The position numbers and the translations under genes are program-made. Below, in pieces: positions 26,734 to 34,276 of a stretch of DNA of 43,217 bases. Source of the stretch: an uncultured Flavobacteriaceae bacterium (GTDB taxonomy: Bacteria; Bacteroidota; Bacteroidia; Flavobacteriales; Flavobacteriaceae); contig CANMLX010000038.1 in the NCBI GenBank assembly GCA_947498845.1, positions 1 through 43,217 of the forward strand. The letters are read 5' to 3'. Within the stretch, counting starts at the first letter, position 1. Each line of letters opens with the position of its first letter. Below the pieces are notes generated by a model that was not told the DNA's origin, did not search any database, and was given only the letters and a program-made list of their open reading frames with translations.

Positions 26734-27618
26734 ATGATGATTAAAAAAATGTTTTTTGCCCTAGTAACATTAGGATTATTTACCACGTCTTGTAGTAACG
26801 ATGACGATAATAATGGAAGTGAAACTTCGCAATCAGATTTAACACTGTCTTTAGACGGATTAGAAGCTTTAGGTAGTGATTATGTTTATGAAGGATGGAT
26901 AATAGTAGATGACGCTCCTGTTTCAACAGGAAAGTTTACTAGTATAGCTTCTCCTCAAACGTTTTCTGTAGACTCAGAACAACTAAACAAAGCAACAAGG
27001 TTTGTATTATCTATAGAACCTGCTGTTAACGATGTACCAGCTCCTGCCGATACTAAAGTTTTAGTTGGTGATTTCTCTGGAAATACAGCTTCATTAAGTT
27101 CTAATGGTATTGTTGCCGATTTTTCAACAGCTTCAGGAAAATACATCTTAGCGACGCCTACAGATACGGACGATACAAATGAAACTAGTGGTGTTTGGTT
27201 TTTAGATAATTCTAGCGGAAGCGCTATGACTGGATTAAACTTACCTACATTATCTGAAGGATGGAAATACGAAGGATGGGTTGTAATTGACGGCACTCCT
27301 ATAAGCACAGGAACGTTTACAGATGCAAGTATGGCAGATGACAATGCTGCTACGTCTATGTTTAAAGGAGATGCAGGAAATGGACCTGGATATCCTGGTG
27401 AAGATTATTTACAAAACGCGCCAGAAGGATTTACGTTCCCTGTAGATTTAAGAGAAAAAACTATTGTTGTTTCTGTTGAACCTAGTCCAGACAATAGTCC
27501 AGCTCCTTTTGCATTAAAGCCTTTAGCTCATATGGTACCTGCAGATGCAATGGATCATGTAGCACTTTCTATGGGTGATGGACCTGTTAAAGTTTTAGCT
27601 GGTAGTGTAACTAGATAA
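26734..27618 (+). CDS. Lipoprotein with two anti-sigma-factor-like (RskA-type) lobes
   Basis: 294 residues from the ATG at 26734; the frame to a TTG at 26704 overlaps the -7 box and is rejected. A lipoprotein signal (FFALVTLGLFTTSC) is followed by an acidic linker (SNDDDNNGS). Two related lobes follow: one begins LEALGSDYVYEGWIIVDDAPVSTGKF and ends VLSIEPAVNDVPAPADTKVL; the second begins LSEGWKYEGWVVIDGTPISTGTF and ends VVSVEPSPDNSPAPFALKPL. The YEGWvvidgtPvsTG and vSvEPs..sPaP words resemble the extracytoplasmic domain of RskA-like anti-sigma proteins. No membrane anchor or sigma-binding part is present, so a sensor role is only a guess. It is likely activated by the upstream Crp/Fnr protein. 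Confidence 0.82.
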   Translation: MMIKKMFFALVTLGLFTTSCSNDDDNNGSETSQSDLTLSLDGLEALGSDYVYEGWIIVDDAPVSTGKFTSIASPQTFSVDSEQLNKATRFVLSIEPAVNDVPAPADTKVLVGDFSGNTASLSSNGIVADFSTASGKYILATPTDTDDTNETSGVWFLDNSSGSAMTGLNLPTLSEGWKYEGWVVIDGTPISTGTFTDASMADDNAATSMFKGDAGNGPGYPGEDYLQNAPEGFTFPVDLREKTIVVSVEPSPDNSPAPFALKPLAHMVPADAMDHVALSMGDGPVKVLAGSVTR

Positions 27619-27649
27619 ACTTAAAGCGTTAAGCTTTTATATTATAATG

Positions 27650-27693
27650 AACAAACCTGCAAGATTGTAATAAAACAATCTTGTAGGTTTGTT
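27650..27693 (+). terminator. Strong rho-independent terminator (probably bidirectional)
   Basis: AACAAACCTGCAAGATTGT (27650-27668) pairs with ACAATCTTGTAGGTTTGTT (27675-27693) over 19 bp with a single G-U pair and a 6-nt loop AATAAA. It lies 31 bp after the lipoprotein stop codon. Confidence 0.88.
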
Positions 27694-27718
27694 TAGTTCA
27701 TACCAAATAAACTATAAA

Positions 27719-27778
27719 GTTATGCTAAAAATACACAGTTGCTTTTTCTCTTTTGAAGCTGTGGAATGTTTGCATAAC
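27719..27778. repeat. Nested dyad in the hairpin-rich spacer
   Basis: GTTATGC (27719-27725) pairs with GCATAAC (27772-27778); inside, CACAG (27734-27738) pairs with CTGTG (27759-27763). Together they could fold into a 60-base hairpin with internal loops. Confidence 0.45.
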
Positions 27779-27829
27779 ATAACTATGTATAAGCGTTACC
27801 ACAATAAAGAAAGAGGAAAACTAAACCAC

Positions 27830-27875
27830 TATGGACTGTAAGTCCATAGGTTTGGTTCGCAGACTGAAAGTCTGC
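27830..27875. repeat. Pair of compact hairpins with three-base loops (REP-like)
   Basis: TATGGACT-GTA-AGTCCATA (27830-27848) and GCAGACT-GAA-AGTCTGC (27859-27875) are perfect stems of 8 and 7 bp with identical loop length and a shared GACT/AGTC apex, 10 bp apart. Flanking AAACC/GGTTT bases extend the first stem. Paired related hairpins of this kind are typical of REP elements. Confidence 0.6.
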
Positions 27876-28146
27876 CAGATGAAATACGTAATCAAATCTG
27901 TGTAAATTCGTGTAATTCGTGTCAAAAGTTTTTGAAGCTAAAGCGAAATCGTACATAGTTTCGACTAAATTTGAGACCAATGAACACATGTTTTGGCGTA
28001 ATTATATGGATTATTTGGTACTACATGCATACAGTAGTATCTCATAGGGTTTTAAATCAAATCCGACTAAAGTAGGTATATAAGGAATAATATTTATTTA
28101 AGTATTGCCAATAAAAACATTCAATAAATATCTTTGTAACAAACTC

Positions 28147-28175
28147 ATTTTGTTTTCTAGAAGCTAAAACAAAAT
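28147..28175 (-). terminator. AT-rich terminator-like hairpin after the GH16 gene
   Basis: ATTTTGTTTT (28147-28156) and AAAACAAAAT (28166-28175) are perfect inverted copies around a 9-nt loop, about 65 bp beyond the GH16 stop codon. The stem is weak because it is almost all A-T. Confidence 0.35.
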
Positions 28176-28240
28176 ATACAAAAGTGCTTAACCTGAACTA
28201 TTTTTGAGATCAGTAAATATTAAAGTGCTAACAAGTATTT

Positions 28241-29551
28241 TTATTTATCTTCTAATTTCCATGTTCTTACCCAATCAACTCCCATGGTATTAATACTATC
28301 GTCTGCTAAATCAGATTTTGGAGGTAGACCGCCTAACCAATCTGCTGCATTAGTCCAAACATCAAAAATAATTTCTAATTCTCTTGTAAAGAACCTATCT
28401 GGAAAATTACTTCCACTTTGATCTTCACCAACAACCACTCTACCCGCTGGTTCACCATCTAAATAAAACTGGATACTTTTTTCATCTTTCCACCAGACAC
28501 CATAAATATGATAATCTTCATTCCAACCTACATTTCTTAATGGATTACTAAGTGATAGATTAGACCTAAGAAAATTACCTTTATTTCTTATCACTTTTGG
28601 TTCAAGATTATCATCAGCATGAAAATATTGCGAATTCATTTGTTCTGGAAATATATCGGCTTGACAATCTGTACATGATGGATTAGAGTTATTTTCAATA
28701 ATATCTATCTCATCTCTAAATATACCACCTTGTTCTCCTTTATTAAGCCAAAATGTATTGTATGCAGAAATATGGGATGTTTTAATACTAGCCTCAACAT
28801 ACATTGGGTAACTTGTTTCTGCTTTAGAATGAATTCTTGCTGTATGAAACCATCTACCTTGTGAATCAGCGTCATCTAATGTTGCTTTAATCCACAACTT
28901 ACCATCTGCTACACCAGAATTAGTATTAGAATTAGTCACGTTTACTGGTGATTCATAATCCCATATAGATTTGAACCATTTATTACTATCCCAAACATCA
29001 AATTCATCAGACATTGACTCTAGTTTAACCCACTTTTTATCCAGGGGTGTTGTATCATCAATATAAGTAAATGATGGAAAATCTGGGGTTATAGAATTAA
29101 AATCTTCGGCTGTAGGGATAAAGGCATTAATAGTAACATTAACAGTAGCTGTGGCTTTATCACCATCAACATCTGTAATATCATAAGTAAAACTATCTAC
29201 CCCATCAAAATTATAGTTAGGAATATATTCAAACACACCATCACTAATTTCTGTCACTATTCCATGAGTAGCATTTGTAACCAAACTGTAATCATCTCCA
29301 TCTCCGCCATCATCACCTATACTATCATTTTCAGAGACTGCTATTTGATTTGATATTCCTGAACTACTATCCTCATCAACATTTAAAACATCATCAACAG
29401 CACTTGGCTTATTATCCTTTATTACTTCATCCATTGCGTGGTCTTGATCAGAACCATTACCAGAACCTCCATTATCACTAACACAACTAATAATAAAAAG
29501 TAAACAAAAAGCAATTAGTAGATTTTTATTAGGGGAAATTGTTTTTAACAT
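28241..29551 (-). CDS. GH16 family beta-agarase/porphyranase-like lipoprotein with N-terminal cadherin-like domain
   Basis: 436 residues; lipobox in FCLLFIISC. An acidic linker leads to a cadherin/VCBS-like beta domain (about 48-145; ending VNVTINA, with VFEYIPNYNFDGVDSFTYDI). The GH16 catalytic domain (about 165-436) has the bulged motif EIDIIE (nucleophile Glu, Asp, acid/base Glu), DYHIYGVWWKDE after a normal-length interval, and the late IIFDVWTNAADWLGGLPP, then MGVDWVRTWKL, typical of agarases and porphyranases. It lacks the inserted domain of the other GH16 enzyme. It stands 11 kb from the LacI-linked operon and has its own hairpin-bearing leader, so its control may differ. Substrate within the agar/porphyran group is not decided. 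Confidence 0.88.
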   Translation of the reverse strand: MLKTISPNKNLLIAFCLLFIISCVSDNGGSGNGSDQDHAMDEVIKDNKPSAVDDVLNVDEDSSSGISNQIAVSENDSIGDDGGDGDDYSLVTNATHGIVTEISDGVFEYIPNYNFDGVDSFTYDITDVDGDKATATVNVTINAFIPTAEDFNSITPDFPSFTYIDDTTPLDKKWVKLESMSDEFDVWDSNKWFKSIWDYESPVNVTNSNTNSGVADGKLWIKATLDDADSQGRWFHTARIHSKAETSYPMYVEASIKTSHISAYNTFWLNKGEQGGIFRDEIDIIENNSNPSCTDCQADIFPEQMNSQYFHADDNLEPKVIRNKGNFLRSNLSLSNPLRNVGWNEDYHIYGVWWKDEKSIQFYLDGEPAGRVVVGEDQSGSNFPDRFFTRELEIIFDVWTNAADWLGGLPPKSDLADDSINTMGVDWVRTWKLEDK

Positions 29552-29588
29552 AAGTTACACTTTTACTATTGATAGTAAATTTAACTTA
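29551..29588 (-). promoter_or_regulatory. Nested dyad directly in front of the GH16 start codon
   Basis: An inner perfect inverted repeat TTTACTAT-TG-ATAGTAAA (29562-29579) lies within outer arms TAAGTTA (29551-29557) and TAACTTA (29582-29588). In the transcript the structure ends at the first base of the AUG. It could be a repressor operator or a leader hairpin that hides the start region. Confidence 0.55.
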
Positions 29589-29615
29589 TATTACTGAAAA
29601 TCAAAACAAAATAAC

Positions 29616-31316
29616 TTATTTAATAGCCTTCAAAGAATCCAATTTTCTTTGAAGTTTTTTAATTTCCTCTGTTTTTTCATCAACTTTATTAGCTACAGGA
29701 ATAGACTTTATAGAATCTTTTAATCTTTCTATAACATCTATATCTTTAGTTTCTTCTACAAAATAATAGCCAATACCTTCACTTGATCTCCAGGCTTCGT
29801 TTAATTGATCGTAAACCGATTTATCCCATTGGCTTGGGTGTTTTACATCAATCCAAACCACATCTCTATATTCACTATCCACTAAAACTAAATCTGGTGT
29901 AGCAGAACCGTCAAATTGTTGTTTATTGGTATCACTAATAGAAGACACAGTTCCCATAAAAAACATACGCTTTCTCCCTGCTATATCTTTAATATAAGGT
30001 CTAAACTCTACTGGTGTATTCGCATTCCAATCGTATTCCTTACGAGATTCTTGTACTTTAAGAGGCATTGCAGAAACCCCTGCATAACCTTGTTTTTTAC
30101 TAGAATGGTCATAGTAAAACAATTTATTTGTCCCATCGGCGGGAACAAATACACTAAAACTTAAACTTGTGCGCTCATTCCCCACTGGTTCTAATCCAAA
30201 CCAATGGTATAAACCACTATAGGCTCCTGTTTGTGTTTCAGAAAAATCAAAATCTGTTACATAGGGTTGTTGGTTTTGATCCTTAGCCATATCTGGTATT
30301 TTAACCGCTGTTTCCATATTCCATGGCAATGGATCACTAAAGCCACCTAAAAACTTAAGAGACTCTGCTTGTAATCGCGAAACTTTTTCTGCTAAAGTAT
30401 TTTGTCTTGTTAAGTATTCATGATTTTTCATCTCTTCAGGACTCACATACGTTCCCTTTCCTATTAAAATACGCTCTATATAATCGTTAAAATCATGTTC
30501 ACCACTATCAATTACCATAACACCTCCAAAAGTCGGGTATGGAAAAAAGAACCCTTTCCATTTAATTAAGCTCACTACCTCAACCCATTTACCAGAATCG
30601 TTTTTCATATAATACGTATCACTTGGTTCTAAAGTAAATAGTTGAAAAATATTAAAACGCTGCACTACAGCATTGTATGTATTTCGACTAAATTTTAGAG
30701 ATTCACCTATGGAAAATGTCACTGGAATTCTATTTTCACTAGAAAATCTGGGAAATGGTGTTGTACTTGACACAGCAAAAATCTCTTCAGTATTATCGGT
30801 CATCCCTTGCCACATATATTTCTCTGTGGGTTGGATTGCCATAGTCCATTTGTTTTTATCACCTATTCTCACCAAATGTGGTAAGGATACATCTTTGGTC
30901 TCACCAACACTTTCATTGGCCATTGAAAATACATTTCTTAATGGTTGGATACGTTCGTTTTGGGTCAATGGCAATTCATTTATTTCTACACGATTTAAAT
31001 GATTAAACACATTGTAAGTTCTCATATAATCGTACATTTTAAAATGCCAGCCTACGGCATATAGAAGCCCAAAAAAAAGAACTAATAGCGTTAAAACACC
31101 TAATCTTCCTCCTGTACTTGCAGACCTTCTAAATTTTCGGAGACCAAAAAACAATACTAAAGCACTTAGTAGAAAAATGAAGATAAATTTTCTAACAAAC
31201 AATAATGCTGGTTGATAATTATCACGCATTACGAACAGTACTATTAACAAAATTAAAGCAAGAATAATGACTACTGCTTTTTGTTTTCCTCCTTTATTCC
31301 AGTAATTTTTAATCAT
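29616..31316 (-). CDS. Large membrane-anchored protein of unknown function
   Basis: 566 residues. Three hydrophobic segments lie at the N terminus (about 13-28, 35-59 and 72-92), then a long soluble, probably extracytoplasmic region with strand-rich words (IGDKNKWTMAIQPTEKYMWQGMTDNTEEI, FFFPYPTFGGVMVIDSGEHDFNDYI, LYHWFGLEPVGNERTSLSFSVFVPADG). The C terminus ends in a charged coiled coil (KTEEIKKLQRKLDSLKAIK). I recognise no family. It is the last gene of the 30-40 kb co-directional run, 66 nt after the 177-residue membrane protein, and may anchor the system in the inner membrane. Confidence 0.8.
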   Translation of the reverse strand: MIKNYWNKGGKQKAVVIILALILLIVLFVMRDNYQPALLFVRKFIFIFLLSALVLFFGLRKFRRSASTGGRLGVLTLLVLFFGLLYAVGWHFKMYDYMRTYNVFNHLNRVEINELPLTQNERIQPLRNVFSMANESVGETKDVSLPHLVRIGDKNKWTMAIQPTEKYMWQGMTDNTEEIFAVSSTTPFPRFSSENRIPVTFSIGESLKFSRNTYNAVVQRFNIFQLFTLEPSDTYYMKNDSGKWVEVVSLIKWKGFFFPYPTFGGVMVIDSGEHDFNDYIERILIGKGTYVSPEEMKNHEYLTRQNTLAEKVSRLQAESLKFLGGFSDPLPWNMETAVKIPDMAKDQNQQPYVTDFDFSETQTGAYSGLYHWFGLEPVGNERTSLSFSVFVPADGTNKLFYYDHSSKKQGYAGVSAMPLKVQESRKEYDWNANTPVEFRPYIKDIAGRKRMFFMGTVSSISDTNKQQFDGSATPDLVLVDSEYRDVVWIDVKHPSQWDKSVYDQLNEAWRSSEGIGYYFVEETKDIDVIERLKDSIKSIPVANKVDEKTEEIKKLQRKLDSLKAIK

Positions 31317-31382
31317 CTGTAAATTTTTGTTTCTATTATATGTGAAAGGGCAAAATTAGTTATTATCTATAAACCATAACGT

Positions 31383-31916
31383 TTACATTAAACCTTTGTC
31401 TTTTAATCGTTCTCTGGCACTTTTTTCAGGTTCTTTTGCGGCTTCTTGCTTAGGTTTCTGCTCAACTACTTCTGGGGCTTCCTTTGTTTTTAAGTCTTCA
31501 ACAAAATCTTTCCCTTTTTCAATAGTTTCGGTTACCATATCTTCTAGAGATTCGCTTTTTTCTTCTATTATTTTACCCGATTTCAACACAAAATTAGCAA
31601 CATAAGTTCCTATAATTGTTCCTACAGTTACAGATGCAAATGCAGAAATACCATAATAGGATGAAAATATTTTAAACGGCGTTAAAAACTGAATTACTAT
31701 ACCTGCTAACAAAAAGAAACCTACAATAAACAATAACCTTGGTAAAAATGATTGTTTGTATACAAAACCTTTCTTATCTCCGGGCTTCATCTGCAAATCT
31801 TTACTATTAAATATTTTATTAAAAAATCGATAGAGTTTATTCGCTTTAGATTCTCTCCAATAAATAAAAATTCCAAATAATATTGCTGCTATAAAAATTA
31901 TTAAATCTAGTCCCAT
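31383..31916 (-). CDS. Small membrane protein with charged C-terminal tail
   Basis: 177 residues with three hydrophobic segments (about 3-20, 57-78 and 88-110), a basic linker between the first two, and a charged tail (SLEDMVTETIEKGKDFVEDLKTKEAPEVVEQKPKQ...) that ends SARERLKDKGLM. No family is recognised. A leading membrane helix, a helix pair and a helical tail suggest a membrane scaffold. It lies between a four-helix-bundle gene and the 566-residue membrane protein gene. Confidence 0.78.
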   Translation of the reverse strand: MGLDLIIFIAAILFGIFIYWRESKANKLYRFFNKIFNSKDLQMKPGDKKGFVYKQSFLPRLLFIVGFFLLAGIVIQFLTPFKIFSSYYGISAFASVTVGTIIGTYVANFVLKSGKIIEEKSESLEDMVTETIEKGKDFVEDLKTKEAPEVVEQKPKQEAAKEPEKSARERLKDKGLM

Positions 31917-31923
31917 TGTTTTT

Positions 31924-31965
31924 AGTTTGAAGTCCGAAGCTTGAAGCTTGGAGTTTTAAGTTAGT
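31924..31965. repeat. Degenerate heptanucleotide array A
   Basis: Six consecutive 7-nt units each begin AG (AGTTTGA, AGTCCGA and similar), the last overlapping the stop codon of the four-helix-bundle gene. It shares the words GTTTGAAG, AAGCTTGG and GTTTTAA, in the same order and spacing, with array B on the other side of that gene. Confidence 0.75.
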
Positions 31966-32317
31966 GCTTTATTTTATTTCGAAAAGCTATAGTCATATTC
32001 ATTACATCAAAACAATCTTTATAGCATTTCAAAAAATCTGATTCTACTATATAATTGCGTCTTTTTGCTTTATGCAAACAAGTTACAACTTCTGCTATTG
32101 AACGAATGGCATAGCCTAAAAACCTTCTATATTCTGCTCCAGATTGCAATATTGATCCTTCAGAAATATTTAAGGCTATAGAATCTGCTGCTCTTTTTAA
32201 TTGAGAAGATAAATTATAAACTTCATTTTTAGGAAACTTCAATACCATAGTATGCATTTCTTCACCTAAATCCATACTCTTTTGCCAAATAATTAAATCT
32301 TCAAATTTAAATTTCAT
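31961..32317 (-). CDS. Four-helix bundle protein (S23/IVP-like)
   Basis: 118 residues. The family pattern is clear: FKFEDLIIWQKSMDLGEEMH at the start, LSSQLKRAADSIALNISEGS in the middle (conserved R-A-x-S-I-x-x-N-I-x-E-G) and EYRRFLGYAIRSIAEVVTCL after it. The family was first described as the protein encoded in 23S rRNA intervening sequences and is related to the Avd proteins of diversity-generating retroelements; free-standing copies like this are common in Bacteroidota and have no assigned job. It is bracketed by two 36-bp direct repeats (31925-31960 and 32356-32391) and interrupts the conserved-looking gene run. Confidence 0.92.
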   Translation of the reverse strand: MKFKFEDLIIWQKSMDLGEEMHTMVLKFPKNEVYNLSSQLKRAADSIALNISEGSILQSGAEYRRFLGYAIRSIAEVVTCLHKAKRRNYIVESDFLKCYKDCFDVMNMTIAFRNKIKH

Positions 32318-32355
32318 ATTTCTTTATATTTACTCCTAGCTTATTACACAATAAT

Positions 32356-32391
32356 GTTTGAAGCATGTAACTCTAAGCTTGGGGTTTTAAT
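32356..32391. repeat. Degenerate heptanucleotide array B (direct repeat of A)
   Basis: 36 bp that align without gaps to 31925-31960 at about 27 of 36 positions, in the same orientation. Together they bracket the four-helix-bundle gene. Confidence 0.7.
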
Positions 32392-32413
32392 ATATCATTT
32401 GTACAAATAATTT

Positions 32414-32866
32414 TTAATCTTTCACAAGTACTTTAGCTATATTATTTCTATTATAACTATGTTTAAAAACCGTAATGGTATCAATTGGTGAATCATTATG
32501 ATAATAACTTAAAATACTGGTTACATATATTTTTTCTTTTGTTATTTTATTTATTTTTGAGCTTCGTAGTCTAACACTTGAATACTTTTCTTTTGGCACG
32601 CTTATCAAATATTGTTCATTAAACCAGTTATTGTATCCATTATCCTTCCTATGCTCATAAAATTTCATTAGTTGACCTTTTACATCAATTTCCGTAGTAT
32701 CTATTGATCGTCCACCAAATGATTCCTTCCCAAAATCTATATGACAAAATTTTCCAATCAAACCATCATGCAGCTGATCTGGATTATAATATCTAATATT
32801 AGAGCCATCTTGCCCCGTTACAACAGAGACAAAACATATTCCTATTAAAAAAGATACTATTTTCAT
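32414..32866 (-). CDS. Small exported protein of unknown function
   Basis: 150 residues with a signal peptide (MKIVSFLIGICFVSVVTGQ). The mature part is mainly beta (LIGKFCHIDFGKESFGGRSID, EQYLISVPKEKYSSVRLRSS, KIYVTSILSYYHNDSPIDT) with no motif that I recognise. It lies between arrays B and C and may not belong to the same ancestral operon as its neighbours. Periplasmic or outer-membrane-facing location is likely. Confidence 0.72.
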   Translation of the reverse strand: MKIVSFLIGICFVSVVTGQDGSNIRYYNPDQLHDGLIGKFCHIDFGKESFGGRSIDTTEIDVKGQLMKFYEHRKDNGYNNWFNEQYLISVPKEKYSSVRLRSSKINKITKEKIYVTSILSYYHNDSPIDTITVFKHSYNRNNIAKVLVKD

Positions 32867-32890
32867 AATTTATAAACAAGCTATTCTTAT

Positions 32891-32946
32891 AACTCCGTAC
32901 TCCTTTCTTCTAACTTCCTACTTCAAACTTCAAGCTTCCAACCTAT
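32891..32946. repeat. Degenerate heptanucleotide array C
   Basis: Eight 7-nt units with CT at positions 3-4 of seven of them (AACTTCC, TACTTCA, AACTTCA and similar). Its word ACTTCAA is the reverse complement of words in array A, so the two arrays are in opposite orientation. Confidence 0.78.
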
Positions 32947-32959
32947 CAGTCTACATTTT

Positions 32960-34195
32960 CTAAATTTTGTTACTAATCGTTTCCACCACCCAGTCTTTAA
33001 AGGAGTTGTCCCAATCTTTAAATTTATTGTAAAAATCTGGTTTATCATACCAATACCAAAACAGGACATCCTTTGGAGCTATATTCACCAATAACTTCCA
33101 TATTAAATCTTGGTGCTTTACTTCTAGAGAAGAATGTGGTTTATGTAAAGACTCAAACAATTTTAAGTCTACTGTATCTGCTATTTTATATTGGTTACTG
33201 GTTTCTAATTTCTCTAAATAGCGTTCAACACCCATTATTTTTTTACGTGCTTGTATATCTAGTTTATTAAGATAGCTTTTATATAAAATAGGATCGTTTA
33301 AAATATCTTTAATAGGATGTTGCGTATCTTTTAGGTGCAGAAACATTTCAAACTTTTTAATTCTTTGATAACGCTCTGTTTCAACTTCTTTCTCTAAATT
33401 ATACTCAATAATCATATGATCTCGTAATTTATCCATCAATTCGGGTTGATCGATATGATAAATAAGGACATCGTAATTCGTATCTTTTATAGCTTCTTTA
33501 TACCAATTTTCGTCTTCGAACACTAAAATATTAGAAATAAAGTCACGAAGTACATAAACACCTCCAAAGGCTCTTGTATAAAAAGAATCTGTTGTAAACT
33601 GTAATTGATTTAAATTTAAATCTCGATCCCTTAAGTCGCCGTATTTTACAGCAGAATCTAAAAGTGTTTTATGCAAGTTTTCATCTATAAAGTTATTATC
33701 TTGATAGAAGGTTTCTATGAGGACCAATTGCTCTTTTTGAATATTTTTTAAATTATCTATAAGATGAAAATGGATTTTAATTTTATTATACTTTAAAACA
33801 TCCATAGGTTCATAAAAAGCATCAATCCCTTGATCGAAATCCAAACATATGGCAGAATCTCTAGTAATATCTTTTATTTTGCTACCATACGTTTTAAAAA
33901 CCTGTTTCATAATATCCTTATCGAAAGTATGAAATGGTAAATAAACGGGTTTCCCTTTCTGTAAGGGCGAAATTATAATACCATGCGGATTTGCTTCGCC
34001 ATTATTTAAATAACTTAAATCTTTTTTTTCTTCTGCAACTTCTGGACTCCATCCCACACCATCAATATGGAACGTTTTTAACGTTGTTTTGGTAAAACCG
34101 AGTTTAACCAAACACTTGTTATAGCGTTCCACAAGTTTTCCACTTACTGGAATAAGTTCACTTCTGTATAAATTAGCCGCTTTTAGTTTTTTCAT
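32960..34195 (-). CDS. Uncharacterised cytoplasmic protein (possibly DUF6638)
   Basis: 411 residues from the ATG at 34195 (MKKLKAANLYRSELIPVSG), which has a purine-rich stretch upstream; an in-frame TTG at 34219 is not credible. There is no signal peptide or membrane helix. Visible parts: an N-terminal region with YNKCLVKLGFTKTTLKTFHIDGVGWSPEVAEE, GEANPHGIIISPLQKGKPVY, a central mixed region, then a mostly helical C-terminal half ending FWYWYDKPDFYNKFKDW. I believe this corresponds to the Bacteroidota family DUF6638 but cannot confirm it. It sits downstream of the NudK-like and AAA+ genes and is probably part of the same system. Confidence 0.78.
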   Translation of the reverse strand: MKKLKAANLYRSELIPVSGKLVERYNKCLVKLGFTKTTLKTFHIDGVGWSPEVAEEKKDLSYLNNGEANPHGIIISPLQKGKPVYLPFHTFDKDIMKQVFKTYGSKIKDITRDSAICLDFDQGIDAFYEPMDVLKYNKIKIHFHLIDNLKNIQKEQLVLIETFYQDNNFIDENLHKTLLDSAVKYGDLRDRDLNLNQLQFTTDSFYTRAFGGVYVLRDFISNILVFEDENWYKEAIKDTNYDVLIYHIDQPELMDKLRDHMIIEYNLEKEVETERYQRIKKFEMFLHLKDTQHPIKDILNDPILYKSYLNKLDIQARKKIMGVERYLEKLETSNQYKIADTVDLKLFESLHKPHSSLEVKHQDLIWKLLVNIAPKDVLFWYWYDKPDFYNKFKDWDNSFKDWVVETISNKI

Positions 34196-34205
34196 TCTCT
34201 TTCTT

Positions 34206-34275
34206 AAGTTACAAGGCAATAGTTAGAAGGCAAAAGTGCCCTTTATGCCTATTCACTAATCCCTTATGCCTATAA
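34206..34275. repeat. Degenerate heptanucleotide array D
   Basis: Ten 7-nt units fill the spacer. The first five carry AGT/AGG at positions 2-4 (AAGGCAA occurs twice, 14 bp apart). The last five alternate TATG and CCTAT words (CTTTATG, CCTATTC, CCTTATG, CCTATAA). The array stops one base before the stop codon of the NudK-like gene. Confidence 0.72.
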
Positions 34276-34276
34276 T

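Larger units (their letters stand above)
27619..28240. other. Gene-free 620-bp intergenic region rich in hairpins
   Basis: No gene is supported on either strand. It holds a strong terminator (27650-27693), a long dyad (27719-27778), two compact three-base-loop hairpins (27830-27848 and 27859-27875), a GTGTAAATTC/GTGTAATTC direct repeat (about 27900-27922) and an AT-rich hairpin at 28147-28175. The 27.83-27.92 kb part resembles dispersed intergenic repeats of this bacterial group; the remainder shows nothing clear. Confidence 0.65.
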
